A DNA stretch of 64,000 bases from Ceratothoa steindachneri (GCA_963969495.1 OZ018321.1:138036685-138100684), one strand, 5' to 3'; shown: positions 48,450 to 60,088, counted from the stretch's first letter. The notes: a model not told the origin generated them from the sequence alone. A program made the numbers and translations.

Positions 48450-50110
48450 TACAAGGAGATACAAGGATAAGAAGTACCCTAGAAGACCTTACGGTCTGTT
48501 CAATGAGGGTACATTTGGACTAGCAGTCGATCAGGAACAGTTCTGCTCAACGGCTTACATGCCCAAAGGGCCACTTTTCAAGACTTTGTCCAGTCTTAAC
48601 TTGAACTGATCAACATAATTGCTGTTGACAACTTCCACTGGAAGTGCGTTCCACCTATCACAGATGCTGAATGTGAAAAATTTCCGACACAGATCGCGGT
48701 GGTAACGATTCAGTTCAAGTTTGTAGCCGTGATTTCTAGTTCTGCCCTCACTAAGTTGGAAAACATTAGTGAAGTCTACATTGTCGAAGCCTCGAAGTAT
48801 TTTAAACACTTCGATAAGCTGACCACGTAGCCTCCGGGTCTCCAACGAGAACAGATTTAATTCCCTTAATCTATCGTCGTAACTTTTGTGTCTGATAGAG
48901 GGAATCAGTTTGGTTGCCCTGGCTTGCATACGTTCCAATCTCGCGATATCCTTTCGAAACGAAGGACTCCCAAATTGTACAGCATACTCCAGGTGCGGTC
49001 AGACAAGTGAATTGTACAAACATAGTACAATTTCCTTGTTTCAATACCCAAACTGTCGCTCTATATAACCTAACATCCGTTGGGCTTTTTTCTCCGCCTC
49101 TACGCACTGTTTCGAGAACTTGAGGTCACTAGTGATCGTTACACCCAAGTTCTTCTCGGTATCAGTGCGTTCGAGAGCAGATATACCGTGATTGAGGGTT
49201 TCAGTGGCCGATATATATTACTTTATATTTATTCACGTTAAAAATAGTTTTCCACGTGTCCGACCACTCTCCAATCTTCTAGGAGATCTTCTTGTAGGCG
49301 CGTAGTGTTTCCTTCATTGGCAACGTTCATACTAAGCTTGGTATCGTCGGCAAATTTAGAAATCTTGGCAACCATGTCGCCGTCCATGTCGTTGACGTAG
49401 ATGATGAAGAGTAGTGGTCCCAGGACAGAACTTGAGGTACCCCGCTAGTAACGGGCACCCACTCAGAAGCCTGTCCATTCACCATCACCCGTTGCCGTCT
49501 GCCACTTAGCCAGTTCTCTATACAACTTGCTACATTTCCGGCTATGCCCAGCGCATGCACTTTCCGAGGAGGCGGAGGTGTAGTACCTTATTGAAGGCTT
49601 TTTTAAAGTCTAAGTACAAACATCCATCGCCTTATCCCGGTCGTCCTCACTGAAAATGAAGTGGAGGAATTCCACAAGATTCGTTAGGCATGACCGTTGC
49701 CTTCGGGACACGTGCTGGGAACTCCTCAATTCCAAGTTGGACTCTAAATATGAAGTCATTTTGTCCACCATGATGCTTTCCATGAGTTTACCGCCTATTG
49801 AAGTTAAGCTAATAGGTCGGTAGTTCGACGGCTGGCTAGGGTCTCCTTTCTTGAAGATACGACTCTCCTCCGCTTCACGCCAGTCTCTAGGAACGCATCC
49901 GGCCCGGATTGACATGTTGAAGATTGTGCTTAGATGTCGTGATACTTGATCGCGCACTTCTTTCAACACTTTAGGTAGAAACTGGTCCGGGGCAGACAAC
50001 TTATTCGTCTTTAGATCAGTGATCTTTTTTTCTATTTCTCTTTGGGTGAAGTCCATTTCCTCCAGCTCTCCCCCAAGTAAGAATCTGTGTGTTTGGGTAT
50101 GGGACCACAC
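48450..50110 (-). pseudogene. CR1-A LINE reverse transcriptase to 3' end, copy 4
   Basis: In LINE order: 50110-49610 has KITDLKTNKLSAPDQFLPKV, SIRAGCVPRDWREAEE, IFKKGDPSQPSNYRPISLTS and QRSCLTNLVEFLHF. 49560-49327 has NWLSGRRQRVMVNGQASEW and SGVPQ followed by a frameshift (a base is missing in GGxTCTGTCC), so the YVND and FADDTK blocks are out of frame. 49107-48555 has the C-terminal FEILRGF-like and CDRWNALPVEVVNSNYVDQF blocks. The 3' UTR ends at about 48450 with TACAAGGA-type repeats. Inactive. The endonuclease part follows at 50464-50848. Confidence 0.85.
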
Positions 50111-50848
50111 TCTTCAGTAAACACTGAAGAGAAGTAGTCGTTCAGAAGGCTAGAATCTTTTGCATCTTAGTGCTTTAATGTCCTCCCCTCTTTCACCAAA
50201 GGGTCAATCGTGCGATGTAATGGTTTACTGTTGTTTACATAACCAAATAACTCCTTGGGATTTCCCTTGCAAAGTCTCGCCACTCGGAGCTCCTTGGCAC
50301 GCTTTGCCGCCCTTATGCTCGACTTCTATATCCTAGCTAGCCTACGATACTCGTCAAAGTCAACAGAAATCTTTGACTGCTGGCACACCGTTCTTTTCTC
50401 CCTCAGCAGTTTACCAATTACTCGATAAAACCACTTTGGTTGAACAGAAGACTGACGAAGGTTTTACAAAGGGATGAATCGTGATTGAAGACTCATGAAC
50501 GTAGTTTTGAATCTATTCCATGAATCTTCAATATCCTCGCACACTTCTAGCCTCAAATCAGTCAATCCAGCATGAAGACCTGCAAAGTCTGCTCTTCTCA
50601 AATCAAGCTTCCTCGATTTACTAGTCGCAGAATCTACCTTGGGGACCTTGACTATAAATTTGACTAGACGGTGATCACTGCCACCGAGCTCTTCGCCTAC
50701 CGAGAGATCCTCAACGATGTCATCCTCAGAGGTGAAAACCAAGTCGAAGGTATTATTGTCTCTTGTCGTCTCTCTCACCCATTGAGTCAGGAACTCGTTG
50801 TTTGCGAACTCCAGGAGCAGTACGTTCTCGCTACAGGGTTCTCTGTAG
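50111..50848 (-). pseudogene. CR1-A LINE endonuclease and linker, copy 4
   Basis: Frame 50862-50464: EPCSENVLLLEFANNEFLTQ, DLVFTSEDDIVEDLSVGEE, LGGSDHRLVKFIVKVPK (the SDH box is intact here) and SRKLDLRRADFAGLHAGL. The linker (RAKELRVARL, KGNPKELFGYVNN in LINE sense) runs on to 50111. The copy is 5'-truncated inside EN at about 50848, exactly where the plus-strand copy 5 begins, so the two meet head to head. Confidence 0.83.
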
Positions 50849-52056
50849 CAAGAGCGGGACAAGGCGGTGGATGTGGTCTACTTAGACTTTCAGAAAGCCT
50901 TTGATAAGGTACCACACCGCCGCCTTCTCCGGAAAGTGCGAGCACTGGGCATAGACGGAAAAGTAGCAGGCTTGATAGATAACTGGCTAAGTGGCAGACG
51001 GCAATGGGTGGTGCTGAATGGACAGGCTTCTGAGTGGGTGCCCGTTACTAGCGGGGTACCTCAAGTTCTGTCCTGGGACCACTACTCTTCATCATCTACG
51101 TCAACGACATGGACGGCGACATGGTTGCCAAGATTTCTAAATTTGCCGACGATACTAAGCTTGGTATGAACGTTGCAAAGGATGGAAATACTGCCCCCCT
51201 GAAAGATGATCTTTGGAAGATTGGGGAGTAGTCTGATACGTGGCAAATGCCTTTCAACATGAACAAATGCAAAGTGATGTATATCAGCCACCAAAATCAC
51301 CAATCACCCTATATCCTTAAGGGCACTACTCTTGTAAACACCGACACTGAGAAGGACTTGGGTGTAAATATCACCAGTGACCTCAAGTTCTCGAAACAGT
51401 GTATTGAGGTTGAGAAGAAAGCCCAAAGGATTTTAGGGTATATGAAGCGACAGTTTGGATATCGGAACAAGGACATAGTACTGTGTCAGTATAACTCCCT
51501 CGTCCGACCGCACCTGGAGTATGCCGTACAATTTGGAGTCCTTCGTTTCGAAAGGACATCGCGAGATTGGAACGCGTCTAAGCCAGGGCAACCAAACTGA
51601 TTCCCTCTATCAGACATAAAAGTTATGAAGATAAATTAATGGAATTAGATATGTTCTCGTTGGAAACCCGTAGACTGCGTGGTCAGCTCATCGAAGTTTT
51701 CAAAATACTTCGAGGGTTCGACAATGTTGACTACAGGAATATTTTCAGCCTTAATAAGAGCCGAACACGAAATCATGGCTTCAAACCTGAGCTGAAGCGT
51801 TATAACCGCGATCTATGTTGGAAATTTTTCACGTACAGTATCTGCGGTAGTTGGAACGCACTTCCGATGGAGGTTGTCAACAGCAATTATGTTGACCAGT
51901 TCAAGGCAAGACTAGACAAAGACTTGAAAAGTGGCCATTTAGGGAGGACGTAAGGCAATTGAGCGGGGATGTGCCCGCTCGACAGCTAGTCCAAAGGTAC
52001 TCTCATTGAATGGACCGTAAGGTCTTCTAGGGTATTTATTTTCCTTGTTACTCCTT
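50849..52056 (+). pseudogene. CR1-A LINE RT and 3' end, copy 5 (inverted relative to copy 4)
   Basis: Plus frames: 50867-51169 has [39 protein letters not shown] and SGVPQ with the same one-base loss as copy 4. In the shifted frame one reads MVAKISKFADDTKLG. 51247-51600 has MPFNMNKCKVMYISHQN and TDTEKDLGVNITSDLKFSKQ. 51639-51953 has the C-terminal block CGSWNALPMEVVNSNYVDQF. The 3' UTR ends at about 52056 with TTACTCCTTGTTA, the CR1-A tail. EN is absent. Confidence 0.85.
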
Positions 52057-52185
52057 GTTACGACATCCTGTATCATGTTACAGAGTACAGCCTTTTCTTT
52101 AAAGGAAAGATGCACTCCATCCCTTTGGTAGAGATCGTTTCTAACATAAAAGGTGCGGTAAGGGTCCACACAAAAACCCTCCGCT
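52057..52185 (-). pseudogene. CR1-A ORF1 3' scrap
   Basis: The minus strand reads FCVDPYRTFYVRNDLYQRDG, then GVHLSFKEKAVLCNMIQDVV, the last esterase block of CR1-A ORF1 with Asp-Gly-Val-His intact. It abuts the tail of copy 5 on one side and an AG tract on the other. Confidence 0.8.
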
Positions 52186-52247
52186 GAGAGAGAGAGGGGG
52201 GGAAGAGAGAGAGAGGGGGGGGAGGAGAGAAAGAAAGAGAGAGAGAG

Positions 52248-52278
<31 letters not shown>

Positions 52279-52290
52279 GAAATATTGAGA
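52186..52290. repeat. (AG)n-rich microsatellite
   Basis: GAGAGA and GAAAGA repeats with G-rich interruptions over about 105 bases. Confidence 0.93.
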
Positions 52291-52625
52291 GAGAAGGACA
52301 AATACACATTTTGCCAGATCGAATTATCAAAGGTGAAATGTAGGAGCAATAAAATAAGGTCGTTTGGAGACAGTTTGTGAATCAGCGGAATCTGATTAGA
52401 ACATCTGGATTGAAGCCCGACCACAATTTAAGCCTATCGTACACGAGTGTGAGAACATATGGGCAAACAGAGTAATTAAATATGTCTGGACTGGTGAACA
52501 GAATCGGCAACAAAAGATGTTTCACCTTAATGTAAAATTTGATAAGGTCATCTTGTAGCTGTAAACAAACGGAGTCTCTGTGATACCCTCGCAGGGGAGA
52601 GAACCCCAAATTAAGATACGAAGTT
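52291..52625. other. Spacer without recognised gene
   Basis: No frame or repeat family is recognised. Confidence 0.35.
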
Positions 52626-52629
52626 GAGA

Positions 52630-52768
52630 ATTTCATCCAATCACAGTCTAGACTCCAACCAATCACAGGCTCCGCTGGACTGATTGGTAACTAAGCAACG
52701 CCTCAGCGACCCAAGGAAGGCGGAGCTACGGGTCGCCTCCAAAATGCTGCCTGGTATAAATAAGAGAA
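52630..52768 (+). promoter_or_regulatory. Promoter-like segment with CCAAT boxes and a TATA box
   Basis: CCAATCACAG at about 52636 and 52660, the inverted ATTGG near 52682, a GC-richer stretch (GGCGGAGCTACGGG) and TATAAATAAG near 52755 occur in the order of a Pol II core promoter. No coding exon is recognised downstream before the Penelope-like remnant (which is on the other strand). It may be the promoter of an element or of a lost gene. Confidence 0.35.
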
Positions 52769-53097
52769 CATTTTATTCAAATGATGATTATTAACACATT
52801 ATTGATTGATTCATTTAGTTATTCATTGATCAATTATTAAACTCTTAATTCACCGCTCAGCGAATCTCCATTATTTTTGCGCTTGCCATTATAACTTGAT
52901 TTAGCATATTCCTTGAGCAAATTAAATCTTTACTGTAAGTGTAAACATTTCAAAGTGGTATAAAAATACAAGTGTTTAATTCCTTCACAAAGGAGCCTTT
53001 TACTTACAAACCTTGATCGGTTAATACCTCTCAGACCGTACGCCAAGAAACCTGTAAGCAAGCCACTTAACCAAACCCTTATAGGATCGCCTTGCAA

Positions 53098-54480
53098 TCA
53101 AAAAAGGACTACTTTCGCCCACCCCATAATAGGCAAACGTATAGTTTTACCTACGTAGCGAGTTTGGCAACTCTCAAACATAAATAGAGAAACAAGCGAT
53201 GACCTGAGTAGCAAGCGTAGTCTCTCCTTATGAGACAAGTAGGTTTTAAGAGGGACATTATTAACTGGGATACAGTAGAATTTGATTTGTGGATAAACTT
53301 TAGATAATAATTGTTGTAAGTCTAAGATGAGTTTGTTTGTCAGCGAGCCTATGTAGGGTATTTTTAGATATATTTTCTGTTTTGGTACATTAAATTTAAC
53401 GAGAGGAATAACGTGTATTTTAGTTAGGAAACTTTTGATCAATTTGTCGAGTAATGATCCTAGTAATAAATTTAATCTACAAAATTGTTTGAAAATAGTT
53501 CCAGTCAGAGCATAATCTAAAAGCACGGTTTATTCTGCAGCTTACTGATTATATTTTGAAGCAGTTTGTCAAACACGAGAAATAATTAGTACCAAGCAGA
53601 CTGGAGGCAGGTTTTCTATTTACTGAAGTGGAAATTTTGTTATCTGACCGAGTAATCTTGATGCCCAAAAAGGAAAGAGAGTTGTTAGTTTCATGGTCCA
53701 GTGTAAATTTAATGTTCTGATGCTGGGAATTTATGTAGTTTGAAAATGGAAGGCATGACTCTTATTTTTAAAATGAACGAAACAATCGTCGATGCATCTT
53801 TGATAGAGTTGGCTTTGAACTGTTGTGGGCAATTGGACATCCAGTCCTGTTATAGTTTATCCAGAAAGGCATTTTCAAACGATAGACCCAGAGGTGATCC
53901 CATTGCCATCCCATCCCTTTGTTTATAAAGGCTGTTGTTAAATATAAATATTGTGTCTTTAACGGCTAGTTTAACAAGAACTGTGCAATTATTGTTAAAA
54001 TGTTAATTACATATTATGTTACAGATTTCAAGAACAGGAATATTGGTAAAATGTAATTCAACATCGAAACTAGTCATGTGATACTAGGCAAATCTAGAGG
54101 AATTAATTAAATCTACGAATTCAAAGAAATCACGTATAGTAAAATCATTTTTAATAATAGGCTCTATTATGAGTATAAAAAAAATACAAATATTATAAGT
54201 AGGTATCCTAATTGCCGAAAGGATCGGACGAAATGTCAATCCGACTTTATGGATTTTGGGAAAAGTCTATGGGAATGTTATTCAGACAATTCTTAGAAAG
54301 TTTTTAATTTTATCCTCTATCCTAATGACATCTTGAAATGGATCACAATCAACTTTAAGAAATTTAGAAGAATCATTCAATATAGAATTAATTTATCCAC
54401 ATAATCAGTCTTATTTAACAATACAACATTCCTGCCTTTATCTGGTTTACATATAACCAATCTGGACGTTTTAAGTTCTT
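53098..54480 (-). pseudogene. Penelope-like element: RT and start of GIY-YIG
   Basis: Minus-strand reading across frames. KGRNVVLLNKTDYVDKI and GLTFRPILSAIRIPTYN come near 54250-54440, then FFEFVDL and a MTSFDVE-like block. GMAMGSPLGLSFENAFLDKL lies near 53855-53915, then a YVDD-like region, INSQHQNIKFTLDHE-like and SFLGIKI-like strands in the neighbouring frame. The open piece 53526-53098 has LKIPYIGSLTNKLI, FKDR-like HKERLRLLL and FESCQTRYVGKTIR, the beginning of a GIY-YIG endonuclease. These blocks in this order are diagnostic of Penelope-like elements. Many stops; the nuclease is cut off after YVGKT. Confidence 0.83.
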
Positions 54481-55137
54481 TAAAATATTAATATCAGAAA
54501 AACTGATGACAGGATTAAAATTCTTAACGTGTTAAACTTATGTAAATATGAGTGTGCTAGAGACTTTATGTTATTAACAACATTAGAAAACTTACACTGC
54601 CAAAGTGGCAAACTCATTATGTGTGAAACTATAAGTTCAAATTTATGAATATAACACAGGGGAACAATTTTAATCACATTTTCTGGTGACTTAGATTTAT
54701 CTGCCAATTTTAATTCGTTTTTTCATGCTGATTTCAAATATATAATCCATTTTTACCTACATGCTATAGTTATTCTGTAATTTCTATTTTCTCGTTTCCC
54801 CGAAAACTGCCCTCCAGACCGACAGAGAGGGTGCTTGTAGAAAGCAAATAGTTCACAGTACATAGTAGTAAGATAGTAATAAGTGTTATTGTGCAAAATA
54901 TTGAGATTATTGTTTCTTTTTCCAGGTCTCATGTTAGAGTGATGGCTTCGTCAAGAGGAAATTGCGTTAATGATCCAGCCACCTTCTGCTACATATGTGT
55001 CTGTTACATGCTAGTTCGTCTAAGGCGCAATATATCAAACTTTGTGATCCGCACTTATAAGGCCTATTTTGATGTTCCTCTTGGCGATCAAGATAAGAAG
55101 TGAGCCCCACATGCTGTTTGCCATAGCTGTGTGGAAC

Positions 55138-56909
55138 TATGGGGGATGGGGGCTCTTGAAGGTCGTTTCAAATTATGGAAGAACCTTGAAGGTACTCGTG
55201 AGGACAACCGAAGAGCCTTGAAAGGGGGACGCTGGTTGCCAGTAATGGGGATAGATTACCGAGTTATCGCGTAATCTTTTGGCAAGGACTCCGGTTGATA
55301 CAGATGACCGGGTTGGTTTGTGTTGCCCTTCCATATTTCCCACGAGAGTTATTTTGTTGATTGCTATGGGGTGCCTTTAGGGAGGGGGGCTCTTTTTATT
55401 ATAACTTTATTTATTTATCAATATCATTCATCTTGTTGATTTTCTGTATTCGTATCTATGTATTATTTCTAGACTGAAGAGGCCCCTTCAAACATTGACT
55501 CCATTTATCTGACTTTTCGTTATCCTTTCTTCCTTGATGAATCTTCCATTTAACTTGCTTTATCTTGATGTGACGATTCCTTCCAAATTCTTGATCACGT
55601 GAAGATTTCTTGATGATTTGATGACGTGATGAGTTCTTCTTGCTTCTTGATGACGTGATGATTTCTTGATTAGTTGAGACGAGTTAGCTCGTGAAGTCGT
55701 TTTCTTTCCGTTTTCCTTGACAGCGGTTTTCTCTTGAGTCGATTTCTTGAGTTGTCCATAAGACGTTTTCCGTTTTCTTCTGGGATCTTCTCCTCAAAAT
55801 TGTGGACTGTGTGGGATCGATCTCGAGGCTTTGAATCCAGAGGCCAGCACTCTACCGTCACGCTACGGCCAAGTCCGTTCTGACTTGGTAATTTAATGGG
55901 CTATTTATATTCTCGCTTTGGAAGGAATTTTCTCTCTGATACATATTCGCACCCCTACACCTTAAGCCGAGGGGCGGTCTTATTCTAGTGACGGGGTCAA
56001 ATTGCGCGGAAGATGGGGATAGACCACACTAGGGTAGAATACCGGTAGTTCGGGAGTTATGTAATCGCGAGAAATTGCGATTAACAAGGAGAATGCGCGA
56101 CGGCTGTTTTCCCGATTAATAAGGCCTTGAAGCAGGAAGATTGAGGAATCTCAGGATATTGAAGTCACCAAAGCAAAAATGGAATCATTATTGAACTAGA
56201 TCTTATTGCACTTTACAAAAGTTCTTTAATTAGGTTTTAAGTTCTAAGTTATGACATAAATTAAATTCGAGGTCAAGGGCAGGCGAGGTCTAAAGGGTGC
56301 GGACGAATAGAGCCTTTAAAAGTTACACCTTAATGTCTGCGTTATGTAGACGACTATATACTAAGATGAATTACGCGAATCCGAGAGATCGGACTAAACG
56401 ATATATAACGCGATATATTGGTATATAAAACAGTAATCTAATTCTCTTTGTTCTGGCTTCACACAGTTATATATTCAATTTAAGCCACGCCCTACAATTT
56501 CCTCGTTCAACTAAGCCAAACCTCCCTCTTATGTACCGGTCTGTTGATTTGTCGGTATTAACATAGCTCGACTTTTGATTGGCTACTGCCGAACATATTG
56601 ATAAGGAATGCACTCCGACTATTGGGTAAAATTCCCTGTGGGCGGTGGCATGTTAAACGGAGACAGCTTCCAGACCTGGCTTCTATTTGTTTAACTGTGA
56701 TAGCATCCGGTTTATTCTGGATTCTGCCTTGATTATAATGTTTGCCTAAAATTGCCTCGACCAACTCTAGCAGAGATAACTGTGCTCTGTTTACTACCTT
56801 GTGACATTCTCGTCAACGGTGCTAACTTTACTTTTTTCTCTCTCTGTACTATATGTGTGTAGCGACTCTCGCGTGTGTCCTATTTTGGACGTACACGCCG
56901 GTCGCTACA
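55138..56909 (-). mobile_element. LTR-like insertion A in gene X2
   Basis: It interrupts the codons after CHSCVE. A 4-bp repeat GAAC (55134-55137 and 56910-56913) flanks it. On the minus strand it starts TGTAGCGACCGG. No coding sequence. Most of it recurs as insertion B at 58102-59237 (CTCTTGAAGGTCGT, GAGTTATCGCGTAATCTTTT, ACTGTGCTC blocks). TG at the start and the 4-bp duplication suggest a solo LTR; the other end (CCCCCATA) does not end in CA. It contains a further insertion at 55378-55959. Confidence 0.7.
55378..55959 (-). mobile_element. Nested 582-bp insertion with TATA box and tRNA-like boxes
   Basis: It is absent from insertion B, which reads GTGCCTTAAGCC at this point. CCTT (55374-55377 and 55960-55963) flanks it. 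On the minus strand it starts TGTAGGGGTGCG. It has TATAAATA (about 55902-55909), then a tRNA-like stretch with a box A (TAGCGTGACGG, 55855-55865) and a box B-like element (AGATCGATCCC, 55813-55823) at tRNA-like spacing. It could be a solo LTR of another family that captured a tRNA-derived piece, or a SINE-containing insert. Confidence 0.6.
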
Positions 56910-58101
56910 GAACATATTCGTGAGTGGATGAAAGGAAAGAGAAATGGTCTTCCTTTTTGAATCCCCATTGTGTGGCGAGAACCAAAGGATCATCCATCAG
57001 ACTGTTATTTTTGTCTGATGAATATTAAAGGGATTGGCAAGAAAAATCGGCACGAGATCGACTACCCCAACATTCCCTAGGCCCTCCGGCCAGTACCTCA
57101 TTCTGAGTCTTTACCAGTTCCGATTTTCAGTGGATATGCTTCCTCCGAGGATGAAAATGATGTACCTGATATGGACGTCCACTGAATGGATTCAGAGTCT
57201 AAAGATTCATCATCAGATGCTGAACAGTCATTAGCTCCTCACTGTTTCAATCAAGAGGATTTGAATCCCTTGATACGTGATTTGGCGCTCTCCAAGAAAG
57301 CTGCAGAACTTTTACCCTCCAGGTTGCGTGAAAGACATATGCTTGACAGGTCGCTACGGGTATCATATTACCGAACAAGGGAGAGTACATTTGTTAAGTA
57401 TTTCTCTGAGGACAAACAAATTCGTAAACTGCCACGATGTTCCTGGTCTGTTTACCGAGTTGGGACTTGTCACCTATAGCCCTGCTGAGTGGAGACTGTT
57501 TTTGGATAGCTCCAAGCGTAGCCTCAAGTGTGTCGTTTTGCATAATGGCAATGACTTTGGCGTAGTTCATCTCGGTCACTCTGTCCATATGCGAGGAACT
57601 CACGATGACATCCGAATGGTCATGGATTTACTTAAGTACCATGAACACAATTGGATCATATGTGTAAACCTTAAGATGGTCAACTTCCTCCATGGCTAGC
57701 AAAAGGGATATACAAAGTTTCTATGCTATATCTGTATATAGGACAGTCGATCTCGTGACAAACACTAGGCCCCCAAAGATTGTCCAGTTCGGGAAACTTT
57801 GGAAACAGGAATGCCAAACATTGTTAATAGGCCAATCGTAAGTCGAGAGAAGATCGTTTTTTCCTCCACTTCATCGCAAACTGGGGTTGATGAAGCAGTA
57901 TGTCAAGGCATTGAGCACTGGCAATAATTGTTTCCAATACATAATATCGGCGTTTCTTGCTCTGTTATACGAAAAAATAAAAGCAGGAGTATTTGATGGT
58001 TCCCAAATCCGAAGAATTCTGAGTGTTTCTAGATTCGTGAACACCATGAATGAAAAAGAGAAGGCAGCCTGGTTCTCATTTTCTGCCGTTGTTAGTAACT
58101 T

Positions 58102-59237
58102 TATGGTGGAGTCTCTTGAAGGTCGTCTCTAATTATGTGGGATCCTTGAAGGAACTCGTGAGACAACACAAGAGCCTTTGAAGGGGGACGCTGGCTGCCA
58201 ATAATGGTGATAGATTAATGAGTTATCGCGTAATCTTTTGGCAAGGACTCCGGTTGATACAGATTATCCGGTTGGTTTGCGTTGCCCTTCCTTATTTCCC
58301 ACGAGAGTGATTTGTTGATTGCTATGGGGTGCCTTAAGCCAAGGGGCAATCTTATTCTAGCAAACGGGGTCAAATTGCGCGGAAGATGGGGATAGACCAC
58401 ACTAGGGTAAAAAACCCCGGTAGTTCGGGAGTTATGTAATCGCGAGGAATTACGATTAACAAGGAGAATGCGCAACGGCTGTTTTCCCGATTAATAAGGC
58501 CTTGAAGCAGGAACGTCAGGATATTGAAGTCCCCAAAGCAAAAATAGAATTATTATTGAACTAGATCTTATTGCACTTTACGAAAGTTCTTTAATTAAGT
58601 TTTAAGTTCTAAGTTATGACATAAATTAAATTCGAGGTCAAGTACAGGCAAGGCCTAAAGGAGGCCGGACGAATAGAGCCTTTAAGAGTTACACCTTAAT
58701 GTCTGCGTTATGTAGACGACTATATACTAAGATGAATTACGCGAATCCGAGAGATCGGACTAAACGATATATATATAACGCGACATATTGCTATATAAAA
58801 CAGTAATCTAATAATCTTCTTTGTTCTGGCTTCACACAGTTATATATTCAATTTAAGCCACGCCCTACAATTTCCTCGTTCAACTAAGCCACACCTCCCT
58901 CTTATGTACCGGCCTGTTGATTTGTTGGTATTAACATAACTCAACTTTTGATTGGGTACTGCAGAACATATTGATAAGGAGGCACTCCGGCTATTAGGTA
59001 AAGTTCTCTGTAGCCGGTGGCATGTTGCTATGGAGACAGCTTCCTGACCTGGCTTCTATTTGTTTAGTTGTGATAGCTATCCGTTTATTCTGGATTCTGC
59101 CTTGATTATAATGTTTGCCTAAAATTGCCTCGACCAACTCTAGCAAAGATAACTGTGCTCCGTTTAGTACCGTTTGACATTCTCGTAAAGGACGCTAACT
59201 TTACTTTTTTCTCTCTGTGTACTTTATGTGTGTAGCA
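58102..59237 (-). mobile_element. LTR-like insertion B in gene X2
   Basis: It matches insertion A without the nested 582 bp and lacks about 45 bases of A's outer end. It interrupts the codons after VVSNF, and the gene resumes at about 59238 (KANNYDN). A possible 4-bp duplication is ACTT versus ACTC. The same orientation as A. Confidence 0.68.
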
Positions 59238-59666
59238 ACTCTCTTGAGATACAAAAAAGCAAATAATTACGACAATCTGGTTACTAATATGCTTTTAGCA
59301 TATCGTGATCTAGGATGCAACATGAGTGTCAAGCTGCATTTCCTAAATAGTCACCTCGACCGATCCCAGAGAATCTGGGAGCCGTGAGCGACGAAGAAGG
59401 GGAACGCTTCCATTAGGATTTGATGACGATGCAAGAGCGCTACCAAGGTAATTGGGATAGACACATGATGGCGGACTACTGCTAGACGATTAGAAGAGAT
59501 CAGCAAGTGAAGACTTACAAGAGAAAGAGTTACAAACGCAAAGTTTTGCCCGATTGAAATCAAGAAGAGGTCACCCAGCCTGATGTACGGTCATTAATAA
59601 ATTAGCATCTATTTGATTACAGTATTTGTAATCCTAATGTGTAATTCAAGTTTTTTCTTATATGCA

Positions 59667-59672
59667 ATAAAA
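59667..59672 (+). terminator. Polyadenylation signal AATAAA
   Basis: AATAAA lies about 110 bases after the end of the X2 reading, followed by an A-rich stretch. Its position suits the gene-X transcript end, but AT-rich DNA gives such matches by chance. Confidence 0.4.
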
Positions 59673-59689
59673 TATTTCTGCAAAAAAAA

Positions 59690-60088
59690 CTGCTTTACTC
59701 TAAATAACGCAAAAGGATGATTCAAAATTACTTCAGGGCATGATGATAGGCGTGATTAAATGAAAATTATTGTATAATATTAGTTATTGATATTACGAAA
59801 AATCTGTAGCATTTAGAGAGAATCTGATTTCAAATTTGATTTCAGTATGCTCGAATTAGGTAGGAAAAAGTGCTTTTGTCAATTCACCAAATACATTGTT
59901 TCTGAGTGTAATTAATACGGTTAATTTTAGAGCAAAGCAATTTAAAATCCAATCCTAGAGCCCAAACTTTCTTTTGGTTGTTATTTATCTTGATACGTAA
60001 ACCTGGCAAAGGAACCTTGTTTCTTGGGCCGATACACCGATAGAAAAAATCTCCCTATTTTTCCCAACGCAATGTTGGCAAGTATGAT
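59690..60088. other. Spacer without recognised gene
   Basis: AT-rich, no long frame, no recognised repeat. Confidence 0.4.

Larger units (their letters stand above)
54926..59560 (+). pseudogene. Gene-X family pseudogene, copy 2, split by two LTR-like insertions
   Basis: Part 1 (54926-55137) follows a good splice acceptor (TTTCTTTTTCCAG to 54925) and starts MASSRGNCVNDPATFCYIC, then YKAYFDVPLGDQDKK and CHSCVE. Part 2 (56910-58101): HIREWMKGKRN, VWREPKDHPSDCYFC, SLAPHCFNQEDLNPLIRDLA, RVSYYRTRESTFVKYF, EWRLFLDSSKRSLKCVVLHN and AGVFDGSQIRRIL. Part 3 (59238-59560): NNYDNLVTNMLLAYRDLGCN, MSVKLHFLNSHLD, NLGAVSDEEGERFH and a basic end, KRKSYKRKVLPD. The same blocks as X1, but more complete. Stops and frameshifts are present besides the insertions. 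I recognise the family as widespread and uncharacterised in animals; the Cys pairs suggest a zinc site. A role as host gene or transposon gene is undecided. Confidence 0.75.

Noticed and set aside
50849..52056. CR1-A copies 4 and 5 as one insertion with 5' inversion (twin priming)
   Set aside because: Both copies contain the same RT segment and each has its own 3' tail, so they are two copies and not an inverted single one.
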